From Betaproteobacteria bacterium TMED156 (GTDB lineage Bacteria > Pseudomonadota > Gammaproteobacteria > Burkholderiales > Burkholderiaceae_A), in assembly GCA_002171155.1 (NCBI GenBank), contig NHHF01000037.1, positions 1 through 10,121 on the forward strand: DNA of 10,121 bases, in the 5' to 3' direction. The position numbers and the translations under genes were made by a program. Of this stretch, positions 1 through 6,509 are shown in pieces; within the stretch, counting starts at the first letter, position 1; each line of letters begins with the position of its first letter. The notes below the pieces were generated by a model, which was not told the DNA's origin, searched no databases, and saw only the letters and a list, made by a program, of their open reading frames with translations.

Positions 1-339
1 AGAGATACAGAGTTAAAAAAATTAGGAGCAGAGTTAAAAAAGAAAGTAGAAATTTTTGACCGAGATCAGGCTATTTTAACTAATGAAGAAAAAAAGAAGG
101 TTCAAAGAGAAATGTCAGATTTGGAAAGAGATTTACAGAGGAAACAAAGAGAAGCGAGGGAGGATTTAAATCAAAGGAAAAATGAAGAATTGGCGGCTGT
201 TGTTGAAAAAGCTAGGGCTGTCATAAAGAATCTTGCTGAAAGTGAAAAGTTTGATTTAATAGTTGAAAATGCTGTTTATGCAGCTCCTTCGGTTAATATT
301 ACAGGTAAAGTTATTAAAGCGTTGAATGCCAAAAAATGA
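1..339 (+). CDS. skp: OmpH/Skp-family periplasmic chaperone, C-terminal part (5' end outside window)
   Basis: The reading frame is open from base 1 to a TGA at 337-339, so 112 residues of the C-terminal part are visible and the start lies upstream. The visible part begins with a long, highly charged stretch rich in Lys, Glu, Gln and Arg with heptad-like spacing, matching the coiled-coil tentacles of Skp. It ends in the typical OmpH close: a helix ([19 protein letters not shown]), then a Tyr-containing turn ([14 protein letters not shown]) and VIKAL. Skp is a trimeric periplasmic chaperone that holds unfolded outer-membrane proteins on their way to the BAM complex. The signal peptide cannot be seen because the 5' end is cut off. 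Its place just before lpxD is the standard proteobacterial order (bamA-skp-lpxD-fabZ-lpxA). The family call rests on composition, the C-terminal motif and context. Confidence 0.88.
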   Translation, partial: RDTELKKLGAELKKKVEIFDRDQAILTNEEKKKVQREMSDLERDLQRKQREAREDLNQRKNEELAAVVEKARAVIKNLAESEKFDLIVENAVYAAPSVNITGKVIKALNAKK

Positions 340-340
340 A

Positions 341-1381
341 ATGAAAGCTTATGAACTTGTTTCTTCAATTGGTGGTAAGTTGTATGGAGATTCAAGTTTA
401 GTTATAAAGGAATTTAACTCTCTTGAAAATTCTTCTTATGAAGATGCTTCATTTGTAAACAATAAAATTCCAAAAGATAAAATTATAGAATCAAAAGCTT
501 CACTTATAGTCATCAGTGACAAAAATCAATTTTTAGACGAAATTATAAAAAATCGTATTTCTCGTAATCTCACAACTATTTCATATTACGATCCATATTT
601 ATTTTTTGCTAGAGCTTCATTGTTGCTTAATAAGAAAACAATTGAAAATAAAAAAAAAATCGATTCCAGTTCTATTATAGATCAATCAGTAATTATTAAT
701 GATGGAGTACAGATTGGTCCAAAATGTATTATTGAAAAAAATGTCACGATAGGAAGAAATTCGTACATAAGTGCATCAACTTTTATTGGAGAAAATAGCA
801 TAATTGGTCCAAATTGTTTTTTTCATCCGCGAACAACAATCTTGTCAAATGTATTTATTGGAAAAGAAGTTATTGTTCATAGTGGGGCTGTTATAGGGTC
901 AGATGGTTTTGGTTATGCATTAAATAAAAACCAAGAATGGGAAAAAATACCTCAAAGTGGTAATGTAAAAATTGGAGATAATGTTGAGATTGGATCCAAT
1001 ACTACTATTGACAAAGGCACATTTAACTCCACTGTTATTGGTTCAGGTGTCAAGTTAGATAGTCAAGTTCACATAGCTCATAATGTTCTGATTGGAAGTA
1101 ATACTGCCATTGCGGGTTGTGTAGGGATTGCTGGAAGTGCAAAGATTGGCGAAAGATGTCAAATAGGTGGAGCCTCAGGTGTTTTAGGACATCTTACGAT
1201 TTCTGATGACACCGTTATAGGCCCGATGAGTTTAGTTATCTCTGACATAAAGAAACCTGACAAATATGTAGGCATTTATCCTCTTCAAACTCATACTGAT
1301 TGGAGAAGAACGTCGGTTATTATTAAAAAACTGAAAACTATAAAAAATAAACTTTTTATTGCAAAGAAAAATGAACATTAA
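341..1381 (+). CDS. lpxD: UDP-3-O-acylglucosamine N-acyltransferase LpxD
   Basis: LpxD transfers a 3-hydroxyacyl chain from acyl-ACP to the 2-amino group of the UDP-sugar after LpxC deacetylation, the third step of lipid A synthesis, in the cytoplasm. The protein has an N-terminal uridine-binding domain (about residues 1-95), a left-handed beta-helix built from many hexapeptide repeats of the I-G-x-x type (about 100-310), and a C-terminal helix. Signature segments are GADGFGY-like SDGFGYA, the [12 protein letters not shown] block, and HIAHNVLIG with the catalytic His at residue 247 (E. coli His239). I prefer the ATG at 341 because [17 protein letters not shown] then aligns with the usual family N-terminus; it lies one base after the skp stop. 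An in-frame ATG at 326 would add five residues and overlap skp. Neither has a clear Shine-Dalgarno. At 346 residues the length is normal. The 3' end overlaps fabZ by 11 bases. Confidence 0.95.
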   Translation: MKAYELVSSIGGKLYGDSSLVIKEFNSLENSSYEDASFVNNKIPKDKIIESKASLIVISDKNQFLDEIIKNRISRNLTTISYYDPYLFFARASLLLNKKTIENKKKIDSSSIIDQSVIINDGVQIGPKCIIEKNVTIGRNSYISASTFIGENSIIGPNCFFHPRTTILSNVFIGKEVIVHSGAVIGSDGFGYALNKNQEWEKIPQSGNVKIGDNVEIGSNTTIDKGTFNSTVIGSGVKLDSQVHIAHNVLIGSNTAIAGCVGIAGSAKIGERCQIGGASGVLGHLTISDDTVIGPMSLVISDIKKPDKYVGIYPLQTHTDWRRTSVIIKKLKTIKNKLFIAKKNEH

Positions 1382-1805
1382 AGAAATTTTAGATACTTTA
1401 CCTCATAGATATCCATTTATTTTGGTTGACCGAGTTTTGTCAGTTCACCCTCATTCAAATATAAAAGCTTTAAAAAATGTCACAATCAATGAACAATTTT
1501 TCACAGGTCATTTCCCTCATCATCCTGTAATGCCTGGTGTTTTAATAATTGAAGCCTTAGCGCAAACAGCTGGTATTCTTTCTTTTAAATCTATGGATGT
1601 TTTGCCTGATAAAAACTCATTATATTATTTTGTTGGAATTGATAACTGTCGTTTTAAAAATCCTGTTTTGCCTGGTGACACACTTATATTAGATGTTGAA
1701 ATCGATCGAGTAAAAGGAGGAGTATGGAAATACAAAGCCAAAGCAAGTGCGAATGATTGCACTTGTGCGGAAGCTACACTTTTGTGTGCATTGAGAAAAG
1801 TATAA
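1371..1805 (+). CDS. fabZ: (3R)-hydroxyacyl-ACP dehydratase FabZ
   Basis: FabZ removes water from 3-hydroxyacyl-ACP in fatty acid elongation and so competes with LpxA and LpxD for the same acyl-ACP pool, which is why it sits between them. The 144-residue hot-dog fold protein shows the family N-terminal block [13 protein letters not shown] and the active-site block [20 protein letters not shown]. Catalytic His47 and Glu61 are 14 residues apart, as in E. coli His54/Glu68. The start chosen is the ATG at 1371, preceded by an A/G-rich stretch (GCAAAGAAAA) and overlapping the lpxD end by 11 bases. A TTG four codons upstream in the same frame is possible but less likely. The stop at 1803-1805 leaves one base before lpxA. 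Nothing is missing from the fold or the active site. Confidence 0.96.
   Translation: MNIKEILDTLPHRYPFILVDRVLSVHPHSNIKALKNVTINEQFFTGHFPHHPVMPGVLIIEALAQTAGILSFKSMDVLPDKNSLYYFVGIDNCRFKNPVLPGDTLILDVEIDRVKGGVWKYKAKASANDCTCAEATLLCALRKV
1744..1765 (+). repeat. Perfect 7-bp inverted repeat near the fabZ 3' end
   Basis: CAAGTGC and GCACTTG are separated by eight bases (GAATGATT). A G-T wobble and an A-T pair can lengthen the stem inward, leaving a small loop. It lies within fabZ codons about 40 bases before the stop, has no T-run after it, and so does not look like a terminator. It may be a chance or mRNA-folding feature. Confidence 0.45.
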
Positions 1806-1806
1806 A

Positions 1807-2598
1807 ATGTTAAATATTCACTCAACTGCCATAGTTGACCCAAAAGCAGTAATATCGAGTGGTGTTAGTATTGGAGCATTTTCTATAATTGATGAAAACG
1901 TCCAGATTGGAGCAGGTAGTAAGATTCATAACCATGTAACAATCACTGGAAATACAAAATTAGGGAAAGATAATGTCGTTCACCCCTACAGCGCAATCGG
2001 TATTCCACCTCAAGACATAAGTTATTCAGACGAACCTACTAAACTTATAATTGGAGATAGAAACATTATTAGGGAGAACTGTACTGTTAGTATTGGTACC
2101 GTGAGAGGCAACAGAATTACTCTAATTGGGAATGATAATTTAATTATGGCATACAGCCATATTGCCCACGATTGCAAAATCGGAAATAATATTTTAATGG
2201 CAAATGGGGCTCAATTGGCAGGCCACGTTATTATCGAAGATTATGCAACTCTTGGAGGATTTAGTTTAATTCACCAGTTTGTTAGAATAGGCCGAAACTC
2301 TTTTACAAGTATGGGCTCAGCGGTAAATCTTGATTTGCCGCCTTATTGCTTAGCATCTGGTAATTATGCAAGAGCAATAGGTCTAAACAGAGTTGGTTTG
2401 AGAAGATTTGGAATGAAATCAAAAACACTTGATGCTTTGTCAAGGGCTTTTAGAATGTTAGTGCAAAGAAGGTTAGAACCTAATGAGATTGAGCTTTCAA
2501 AGCTCAGTGATGAGCATACAGAAGTTAAAAACTTTGTATCTTTCATTAAATCATCTAAGAGAGGAACAATTCGGACCCATTTAAAAGCTAGGGTTTAG
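1807..2598 (+). CDS. lpxA: UDP-GlcNAc (or UDP-GlcNAc3N) O/N-acyltransferase LpxA
   Basis: LpxA performs the first step of lipid A synthesis, moving a 3-hydroxyacyl chain from ACP to position 3 of the UDP-sugar. The 263-residue length matches the family (E. coli 262). An N-terminal left-handed beta-helix of hexapeptide repeats is followed by a helical C-terminal domain ending SSKRGTIR, the usual family close. By hand alignment with E. coli (offset four), His118, His121 (catalytic, E. coli His125), His140 and His156 are all present. Two usually basic active-site positions differ: E. coli Lys76 is Ser72 and His99 is Ser95. The chain-length ruler position, Gly173 in E. coli, is Met169, and RIGRNSFTSMGSA resembles the Pseudomonas C10-specific enzyme. 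Nearby gnnA and gnnB suggest that the true acceptor is UDP-GlcNAc3N, giving an amide bond. The start is ATG 1807, one base after fabZ. The 3' end overlaps convergent lpxB by 11 bases. Confidence 0.95.
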   Translation: MLNIHSTAIVDPKAVISSGVSIGAFSIIDENVQIGAGSKIHNHVTITGNTKLGKDNVVHPYSAIGIPPQDISYSDEPTKLIIGDRNIIRENCTVSIGTVRGNRITLIGNDNLIMAYSHIAHDCKIGNNILMANGAQLAGHVIIEDYATLGGFSLIHQFVRIGRNSFTSMGSAVNLDLPPYCLASGNYARAIGLNRVGLRRFGMKSKTLDALSRAFRMLVQRRLEPNEIELSKLSDEHTEVKNFVSFIKSSKRGTIRTHLKARV

Positions 2599-3739
2599 AA
2601 GTCATTTCAAAAATCATTTTTGTAACCTCATCTGATGCTGAGCAATTTCCTAAAATATTTCTAATAGTTTCAAAATCGTGTATTTGATTAGTCTGTAATT
2701 CCTTGGATTTTGATAACTTTATAATGGCCTTAGATAAGTTTTTATAATTAAAGTCATGCTGAATAAATTCTTCAACAGATCCTTTCTTTAATAAAATGTT
2801 AACTAGTGAAATATAATCGACAGTGATAATTGTTTTTAAAATTAAATATGAAATTAAAGAGGTTTTATAAAATACGATCATTGGTTTTTTTAATAAAGCA
2901 ACTTCAAGTACAGCTGTACCTGATGCAACGGCAACAACATTAGAAGCAGAAATGACCTCGTAGGTTTTATCTGAAAATATTTTAATATTTATATTTTTTG
3001 ATTGCAGCTCAAGTATAAAGTTCTTTATCAGAATATGATGTTTTTTATTATTTATTACAGCAAGTAAGAAAATGACATTTTTACAAGTTTTGTTAATTTC
3101 TATAATCGTTGATTTTAAAACAGGTAAGTGTTGTTTGAGTTCTGAAATTCTGCTGCCGGGAAGCAAACCTATTATTTCATCATGAGTAGTTATACTTAAT
3201 TCATTTTTTGAAGTTTCTGTATTAAGAGAGGTAGGTAAAATTTCGGTTAAAGGATGACCAACGTATTTTGCTCTTATTTTAGTTTTTTTATAGAGTTCTA
3301 TCTCAAAAGGAAAAATTAAAGCGATGGCATCGGTTGCATTGCTAATTCTTTTAACTCTATCTGAACCCCAAGCCCATATTTGAGGACTTACATAAAACAA
3401 AACAGGGATCCCTAAAGTTTTTGCAAATTGTCCAAGTCGTAAATTAAATTCAACATAATCTACTAAAATTAATATGTTAGGAGGATTTTTAAGGAGCTCA
3501 TTTTTTAGTTTTTTTAAAGCATTTTTTAAAATAAACCATTTCTTAAAAACTTCAGTAAAACCAACTACAGCTGTTTCAGTTGAATCAGTAACAAGATTAA
3601 CACCTAGAGAGTCCATTTTTTCTGAACCCATACCAGTAAAAATAATATTTTCTAAAGATTTTTTTTTAATCTTTTTAATTATTTCACAAGCAAGCAATTC
3701 TCCTGAAGGCTCGCCCACGGAAAACATTATTCTTTTCAT
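2588..3739 (-). CDS. lpxB: Lipid-A-disaccharide synthase LpxB
   Basis: LpxB is a peripheral inner-membrane GT-B glycosyltransferase (family GT19). It condenses UDP-2,3-diacylglucosamine with lipid X to give the lipid A disaccharide 1-phosphate. The 383-residue length is normal. Visible motifs in order are SVGEPSGE near the N-terminus, ILVDYVEFNL (Asp94 aligns with the essential Asp98 of E. coli; the second acid is Glu97 instead of Asp), FYVSPQIWAWGSDRVKRI, KYVGHPLTE, GLLPGSRISE (Arg197 of the PGSR loop) and VASGTAVLEVALLKKPMIV in the UDP-binding C-terminal half. It is the last gene of a minus-strand run gnnA-gnnB-lpxB, 37 bases after gnnB. In most Proteobacteria lpxB follows lpxA on the same strand; here it is inverted and its end overlaps the lpxA end. 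The start is ATG 3739, with only a weak ribosome-binding site. Confidence 0.95.
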   Translation of the reverse strand: MKRIMFSVGEPSGELLACEIIKKIKKKSLENIIFTGMGSEKMDSLGVNLVTDSTETAVVGFTEVFKKWFILKNALKKLKNELLKNPPNILILVDYVEFNLRLGQFAKTLGIPVLFYVSPQIWAWGSDRVKRISNATDAIALIFPFEIELYKKTKIRAKYVGHPLTEILPTSLNTETSKNELSITTHDEIIGLLPGSRISELKQHLPVLKSTIIEINKTCKNVIFLLAVINNKKHHILIKNFILELQSKNINIKIFSDKTYEVISASNVVAVASGTAVLEVALLKKPMIVFYKTSLISYLILKTIITVDYISLVNILLKKGSVEEFIQHDFNYKNLSKAIIKLSKSKELQTNQIHDFETIRNILGNCSASDEVTKMIFEMTSKP

Positions 3740-3776
3740 ATTTTTTACGCTTTAATTTAATCGATAAAGTAAATAC

Positions 3777-4874
3777 TTACTTAAGTTCACTTAAAATTAA
3801 ATTTGTTATTTTTTCTATCTCATTGTCTTCAAGTTCCGGATAAATTGGTAAAGAAAGACAGTTTTTTGAAACAAATTCAGTAACAGGATATGATTTTTTA
3901 CCATGATCAGTTTTATAAACTTTTTGTTTATGCAATGGCACGGGATAGTAAATAGCAGAAGAAATACCATCACTTGCAAGTCTTTTTCGAATATTTTCTC
4001 TTCCTTTATGTAATATAGTGAACTGATGATAGACGTGCTCACCAATTCCATCCTCAAAAGGTAGTGTTATTTCAGAATTTTCTAAAAGAGATGAATATTT
4101 TTTTGCTACTCTTCTTCTGTCAGTATTAAATGAGTTTATATGTTTCAACTTTACTCTTAGAATGCATGCCTGAATTTCATCTAGACGACTGTTATAACCT
4201 ACAATGTCGTGATAATAACGTTCTTTACTTCCATGATTCCTTAACATAGAGATTTTATTTGCTAAATTTTCGTTATTAGTTGTTATGAGTCCACCATCAC
4301 CATAAGCACCTAAATTTTTACTTGGAAAAAAACTAAAACAACCAAAATCTCCAAATGTACCTGTTAATTTATTACCAATTTTTGCACCAAATGATTGTGC
4401 ACAGTCCTCTATAATTTTGATACTTTTAGAATCGCAGATTTTTTTAAGAGCAATCATATCAACTGGTTGTCCAAAAAGATGAACAGGTATGATTGCTTTA
4501 GTTTTGTTAGAAATCGATTTTTCTACTAAATTTAAATCAATATTTAAAGTTTTTGGATCAATATCTACAAATACTGGAGTCGCACCACAATAAGATATTG
4601 CCCATGCGGTAGAAATAAAAGTAAATGGTGTTGTAATTATTTCGTCTCCTGGACCGAGATCCAGTGCTTCTGCAGAAAGTTGTAAGGCGTCCGTTCCGGA
4701 CGCACAACTAAAGGCATATTTAACTCCAAAAATATTTTTAATTTCATTTTCTAGTTCTTTAACGTTTGGTCCATTAATGAATTGAGTAGACTCTAAAACT
4801 TTATTTATTTCTTCGTTAATTTCTTGTTTTAGTTTGCTGTGCTGAGCTTTCAAGTCGACCATTGGAATCATCAT
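3777..4874 (-). CDS. gnnB: PLP-dependent sugar aminotransferase (DegT/DnrJ/EryC1 family), predicted GnnB
   Basis: The 365-residue protein is a complete DegT/DnrJ/EryC1 aminotransferase. It starts MMIPMVDLKAQ, carries SGTDALQLS (phosphate cup), IPVHLFGQP, IIEDCAQSFGA (Asp157 to the PLP nitrogen), FFPSKNLGAYGDGG with Schiff-base Lys186, and a C-terminal SLPIYPEL block. Its likely reaction is glutamate-dependent transamination of the 3-keto sugar made by GnnA, giving UDP-2-acetamido-3-amino-2,3-dideoxyglucose, the nitrogen-bearing acceptor for LpxA. The family alone does not fix the substrate. The assignment comes from the gnnA-gnnB-lpxB run, since in Acidithiobacillus ferrooxidans gnnA and gnnB are clustered with the lpx genes. 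The alternative is an O-antigen enzyme of the WbpE/WlbC kind, but no O-antigen genes are nearby. The ATG at 4874 shares one base with the gnnA stop (TAATG), implying translational coupling. ATGs at 4871 and 4862 are other possible starts. Confidence 0.86.
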   Translation of the reverse strand: MMIPMVDLKAQHSKLKQEINEEINKVLESTQFINGPNVKELENEIKNIFGVKYAFSCASGTDALQLSAEALDLGPGDEIITTPFTFISTAWAISYCGATPVFVDIDPKTLNIDLNLVEKSISNKTKAIIPVHLFGQPVDMIALKKICDSKSIKIIEDCAQSFGAKIGNKLTGTFGDFGCFSFFPSKNLGAYGDGGLITTNNENLANKISMLRNHGSKERYYHDIVGYNSRLDEIQACILRVKLKHINSFNTDRRRVAKKYSSLLENSEITLPFEDGIGEHVYHQFTILHKGRENIRKRLASDGISSAIYYPVPLHKQKVYKTDHGKKSYPVTEFVSKNCLSLPIYPELEDNEIEKITNLILSELK

Positions 4875-4880
4875 TATAGT
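4860..4880. repeat. 21-base near-repeat, copy 1 (gnnB start region)
   Basis: These 21 bases match 5020-5040 at 20 of 21 positions (T at 4871 versus G at 5031). The shared core on the plus strand begins CATTGGAATCA and ends CATTATAGT. This copy holds the gnnA stop and the first codons of gnnB. Confidence 0.6.
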
Positions 4881-5842
4881 TGCCTATTATATTCGTCAAT
4901 TAATACCGATATCAAAGTTGCAGTTTCGATAGTTTTTATACCATCTTGAGCACTCACTGAAACAGGTATTGAGCTAATAATGCTTTGGATAAAGCTTTCT
5001 ATTTCGGTTTTTAAAGCATCATTGGAATCAGCATTATAGTATTTACTATTAAGTTTAGGATTTTCATCAGTTAAAACTTTTGACGATTTAAGAGTACGAT
5101 TTTGAAAGTCAATTGCATAGTAAGCATTTTCCGTAAATACATTCATTGTTCTTTGAGTTCTCTCACTGACTCTACTAGCTGTAATATTTGCTACGCAATT
5201 ATTTTCAAATTCTAAATATGCGTATGCAATATCAGTCGAATTTGACAAAACTTTCCTACCTCTCGCTGAAATATTAGCTATCGGAGAATTTACCATGTGT
5301 AAAATTAAGTCTATGTCATGCACCATTAAATCAGTAATTACGTCAACGTCTATTACTCTTGGCTTAAAAGGCGCAATTCGAGTTGATGTTATAAAAACAG
5401 GATTTATACTAAATTTCTCATCTTTATCTTCATCATAATTAATTTCTTTGAATTTTAGTACTGCTGGGTTAAATCTTTCAATATGTCCAATTTGAAATTT
5501 TACATTCTTTTTTTGAGCTAAATGATCTAACAATTTAGCTTGATCAACATTATCAGTAATTGGCTTTTCAAGCAGAACATGAATACCGGCTTCTAAACAT
5601 TTATTTGCTACTTCATAATGTAATGAAGTAGGGACAACTATACTTACAGCATCAACTTTATCGAGAATTTCTTTATAGTTTGTGATAAAGTCACATTCGT
5701 ATTCTTTTGAAAGTTTAAGCGCATTTTGAGGATTAGGATCAGCAAGAGCAACTAGTTCGCAGCAGTCAAGAGTTGAATATTTTTCGGCATGAAATCTACC
5801 TAAATGCCCAACACCAATTACAGCACATCTAACAACAGACAC
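4874..5842 (-). CDS. gnnA: Gfo/Idh/MocA-family UDP-sugar 3-dehydrogenase, predicted GnnA
   Basis: This 322-residue NAD-dependent oxidoreductase has an N-terminal Rossmann domain (AVIGVGHLGRFHAEKY, glycines 10, 12 and 15), the family EKP motif (LLEKPITDN, Lys93), the GHIERFNPAV segment (about 119-128) typical of UDP-GlcNAc 3-dehydrogenase-like members, and RIAPFKPR followed by DLMVHDIDLILHMV with His175 in the C-terminal catalytic domain. The predicted reaction is oxidation of the 3-hydroxyl of UDP-GlcNAc to the 3-keto sugar, which GnnB then aminates. The next two genes, a DegT aminotransferase and lpxB, place it in lipid A synthesis rather than inositol or O-antigen metabolism; a WbpB-like role is the alternative. 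The start is a GTG at 5840-5842, chosen because a strong GGGAG lies seven bases upstream and MSVVRCAVIG is the expected N-terminus. The gene runs divergently from rnhB, 28 bases away. Confidence 0.86.
   Translation of the reverse strand: MSVVRCAVIGVGHLGRFHAEKYSTLDCCELVALADPNPQNALKLSKEYECDFITNYKEILDKVDAVSIVVPTSLHYEVANKCLEAGIHVLLEKPITDNVDQAKLLDHLAQKKNVKFQIGHIERFNPAVLKFKEINYDEDKDEKFSINPVFITSTRIAPFKPRVIDVDVITDLMVHDIDLILHMVNSPIANISARGRKVLSNSTDIAYAYLEFENNCVANITASRVSERTQRTMNVFTENAYYAIDFQNRTLKSSKVLTDENPKLNSKYYNADSNDALKTEIESFIQSIISSIPVSVSAQDGIKTIETATLISVLIDEYNRQL
5020..5040. repeat. 21-base near-repeat, copy 2 (inside gnnA)
   Basis: This is the second copy of the gnnB start-region sequence, 160 bases away inside gnnA. 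On the minus strand it holds an out-of-frame ATG that would read MLIPMML then stop, echoing the MMIPMV opening of gnnB. In gnnA's own frame it encodes YYNADSND. Confidence 0.6.
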
Positions 5843-5870
5843 AATTTATCTCCCAAATTGCTTCATAATA
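5843..5870. promoter_or_regulatory. Very short divergent gap between gnnA and rnhB
   Basis: Both flanking genes start here in opposite directions with GTG codons. On the plus strand CATAAT at 5864-5869 is one mismatch from a sigma-70 -10 box and would place a transcript start at the rnhB start region. On the minus strand TATTAT (5865-5870) could serve gnnA. Neither has a convincing -35 element at normal spacing, so this is a weak promoter call based on position and the -10 match alone. Confidence 0.3.
5850..5854 (-). promoter_or_regulatory. Shine-Dalgarno for gnnA (decides GTG start)
   Basis: On the minus strand the bases read GGGAG, followed by a seven-base spacer and GTG. It is one of the few clear ribosome-binding sites in this AT-rich window and supports the non-ATG start of gnnA. 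It sits inside the 28-base gap between gnnA and rnhB, so it leaves little room for promoters. Confidence 0.7.
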
Positions 5871-6509
5871 GTGAAAGTGTATCCTAAAAAAAAATTAATT
5901 ATTGGAATTGACGAAGTGGGAAGAGGATCTCTAGCTGGACCAGTTTGTTCAGTCGCCTCTTCACTAATTTGCTCAGATTTTAAGAAAATTCAAGTTGAAA
6001 CTCTATCTTATGTTAAAGATTCTAAACTTTTGAGTGCTAATAAAAGACAGGGTATCTACAAAGAATTGATAAATCAAAAAATAATATTTGGCGTCGGTTG
6101 GGCAAGTATTGAGGAAATAAGTAAATATAATATTCTCAGGGCGACTATATTATCAATGACAAGAGCTTTTAAAAAATTCACTGATAATTTGTCTACTAAT
6201 GGAATGAAATTTCTAGTCAAAATTGACGGAATTCACTCACCAAAAAACGTCAAAGGTCCATGGGATAATTGGACGTTGGAAACAGAAACGGTAAAAAATG
6301 GTGATTCTCTTGTAAAAGAAATATCGATAGCCTCAATTCTGGCAAAGGTCACAAGGGATACACATATGATTCAATTAGATAAAAAATATCCATTATACAA
6401 ATTCAAGAAAAATATGGGATATGGTACAGAGGAGCATATTAAGATTTTAAAAAAATTTGGCCCTTGTTCTTGCCATAGAAAAACATTTTCACCAATCAAT
6501 AAGTTATGA
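5871..6509 (+). CDS. rnhB: Ribonuclease HII
   Basis: RNase HII cuts the RNA strand of RNA-DNA hybrids and nicks at single ribonucleotides in DNA, starting ribonucleotide excision repair. The 212-residue protein has the family opening IGIDEVGRGSLAGPV (Asp14, Glu15), VKDSKLLSANKR, VKIDG (Asp119) and SIASILAKVTRD (Asp163), giving the four metal-binding acids, then YPLYKFKKNMGYGTEEH and the C-terminal CHRKTFSPI. The usual DGN at the third acid is DGI here, a minor change. The start taken is GTG 5871; a second in-frame GTG at 5877 is equally possible, as neither has a Shine-Dalgarno. A run of nine A residues lies near the start. lpxB-rnhB-methyltransferase is a familiar proteobacterial order; here gnnA, gnnB and the lpxB inversion break the direct link. 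The stop overlaps the next gene as ATGA. Confidence 0.95.
   Translation: MKVYPKKKLIIGIDEVGRGSLAGPVCSVASSLICSDFKKIQVETLSYVKDSKLLSANKRQGIYKELINQKIIFGVGWASIEEISKYNILRATILSMTRAFKKFTDNLSTNGMKFLVKIDGIHSPKNVKGPWDNWTLETETVKNGDSLVKEISIASILAKVTRDTHMIQLDKKYPLYKFKKNMGYGTEEHIKILKKFGPCSCHRKTFSPINKL

Noticed and set aside
1744..1772. DNA uptake signal resembling the Haemophilus AAGTGCGGT core.
   Set aside because: AAGTGCGAA matches only 7 of 9 bases and I noticed no further copies in the window.
3474..3755. Plus-strand open frame antisense to lpxB, with a Phe/Lys-rich product.
   Set aside because: It is a shadow of the lpxB codons, with no recognisable domain. Other antisense or out-of-frame frames (1625-1843, 2364-2546, 3815-4057, 7721-7936, 9345-9539) were dropped for the same reason.
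3777..5842. O-antigen or capsule sugar genes (WbpB/WbpE or WlbA/WlbC type).
   Set aside because: The families fit, but no glycosyltransferases, epimerases or export genes are nearby, and the immediate neighbours are lpxB and lpxA.
5886..5894. Nine-A run near the rnhB start as a phase-variation switch.
   Set aside because: Similar A or T runs occur in several genes here (for example in ratA), as expected for AT-rich DNA, and rnhB is a housekeeping gene.
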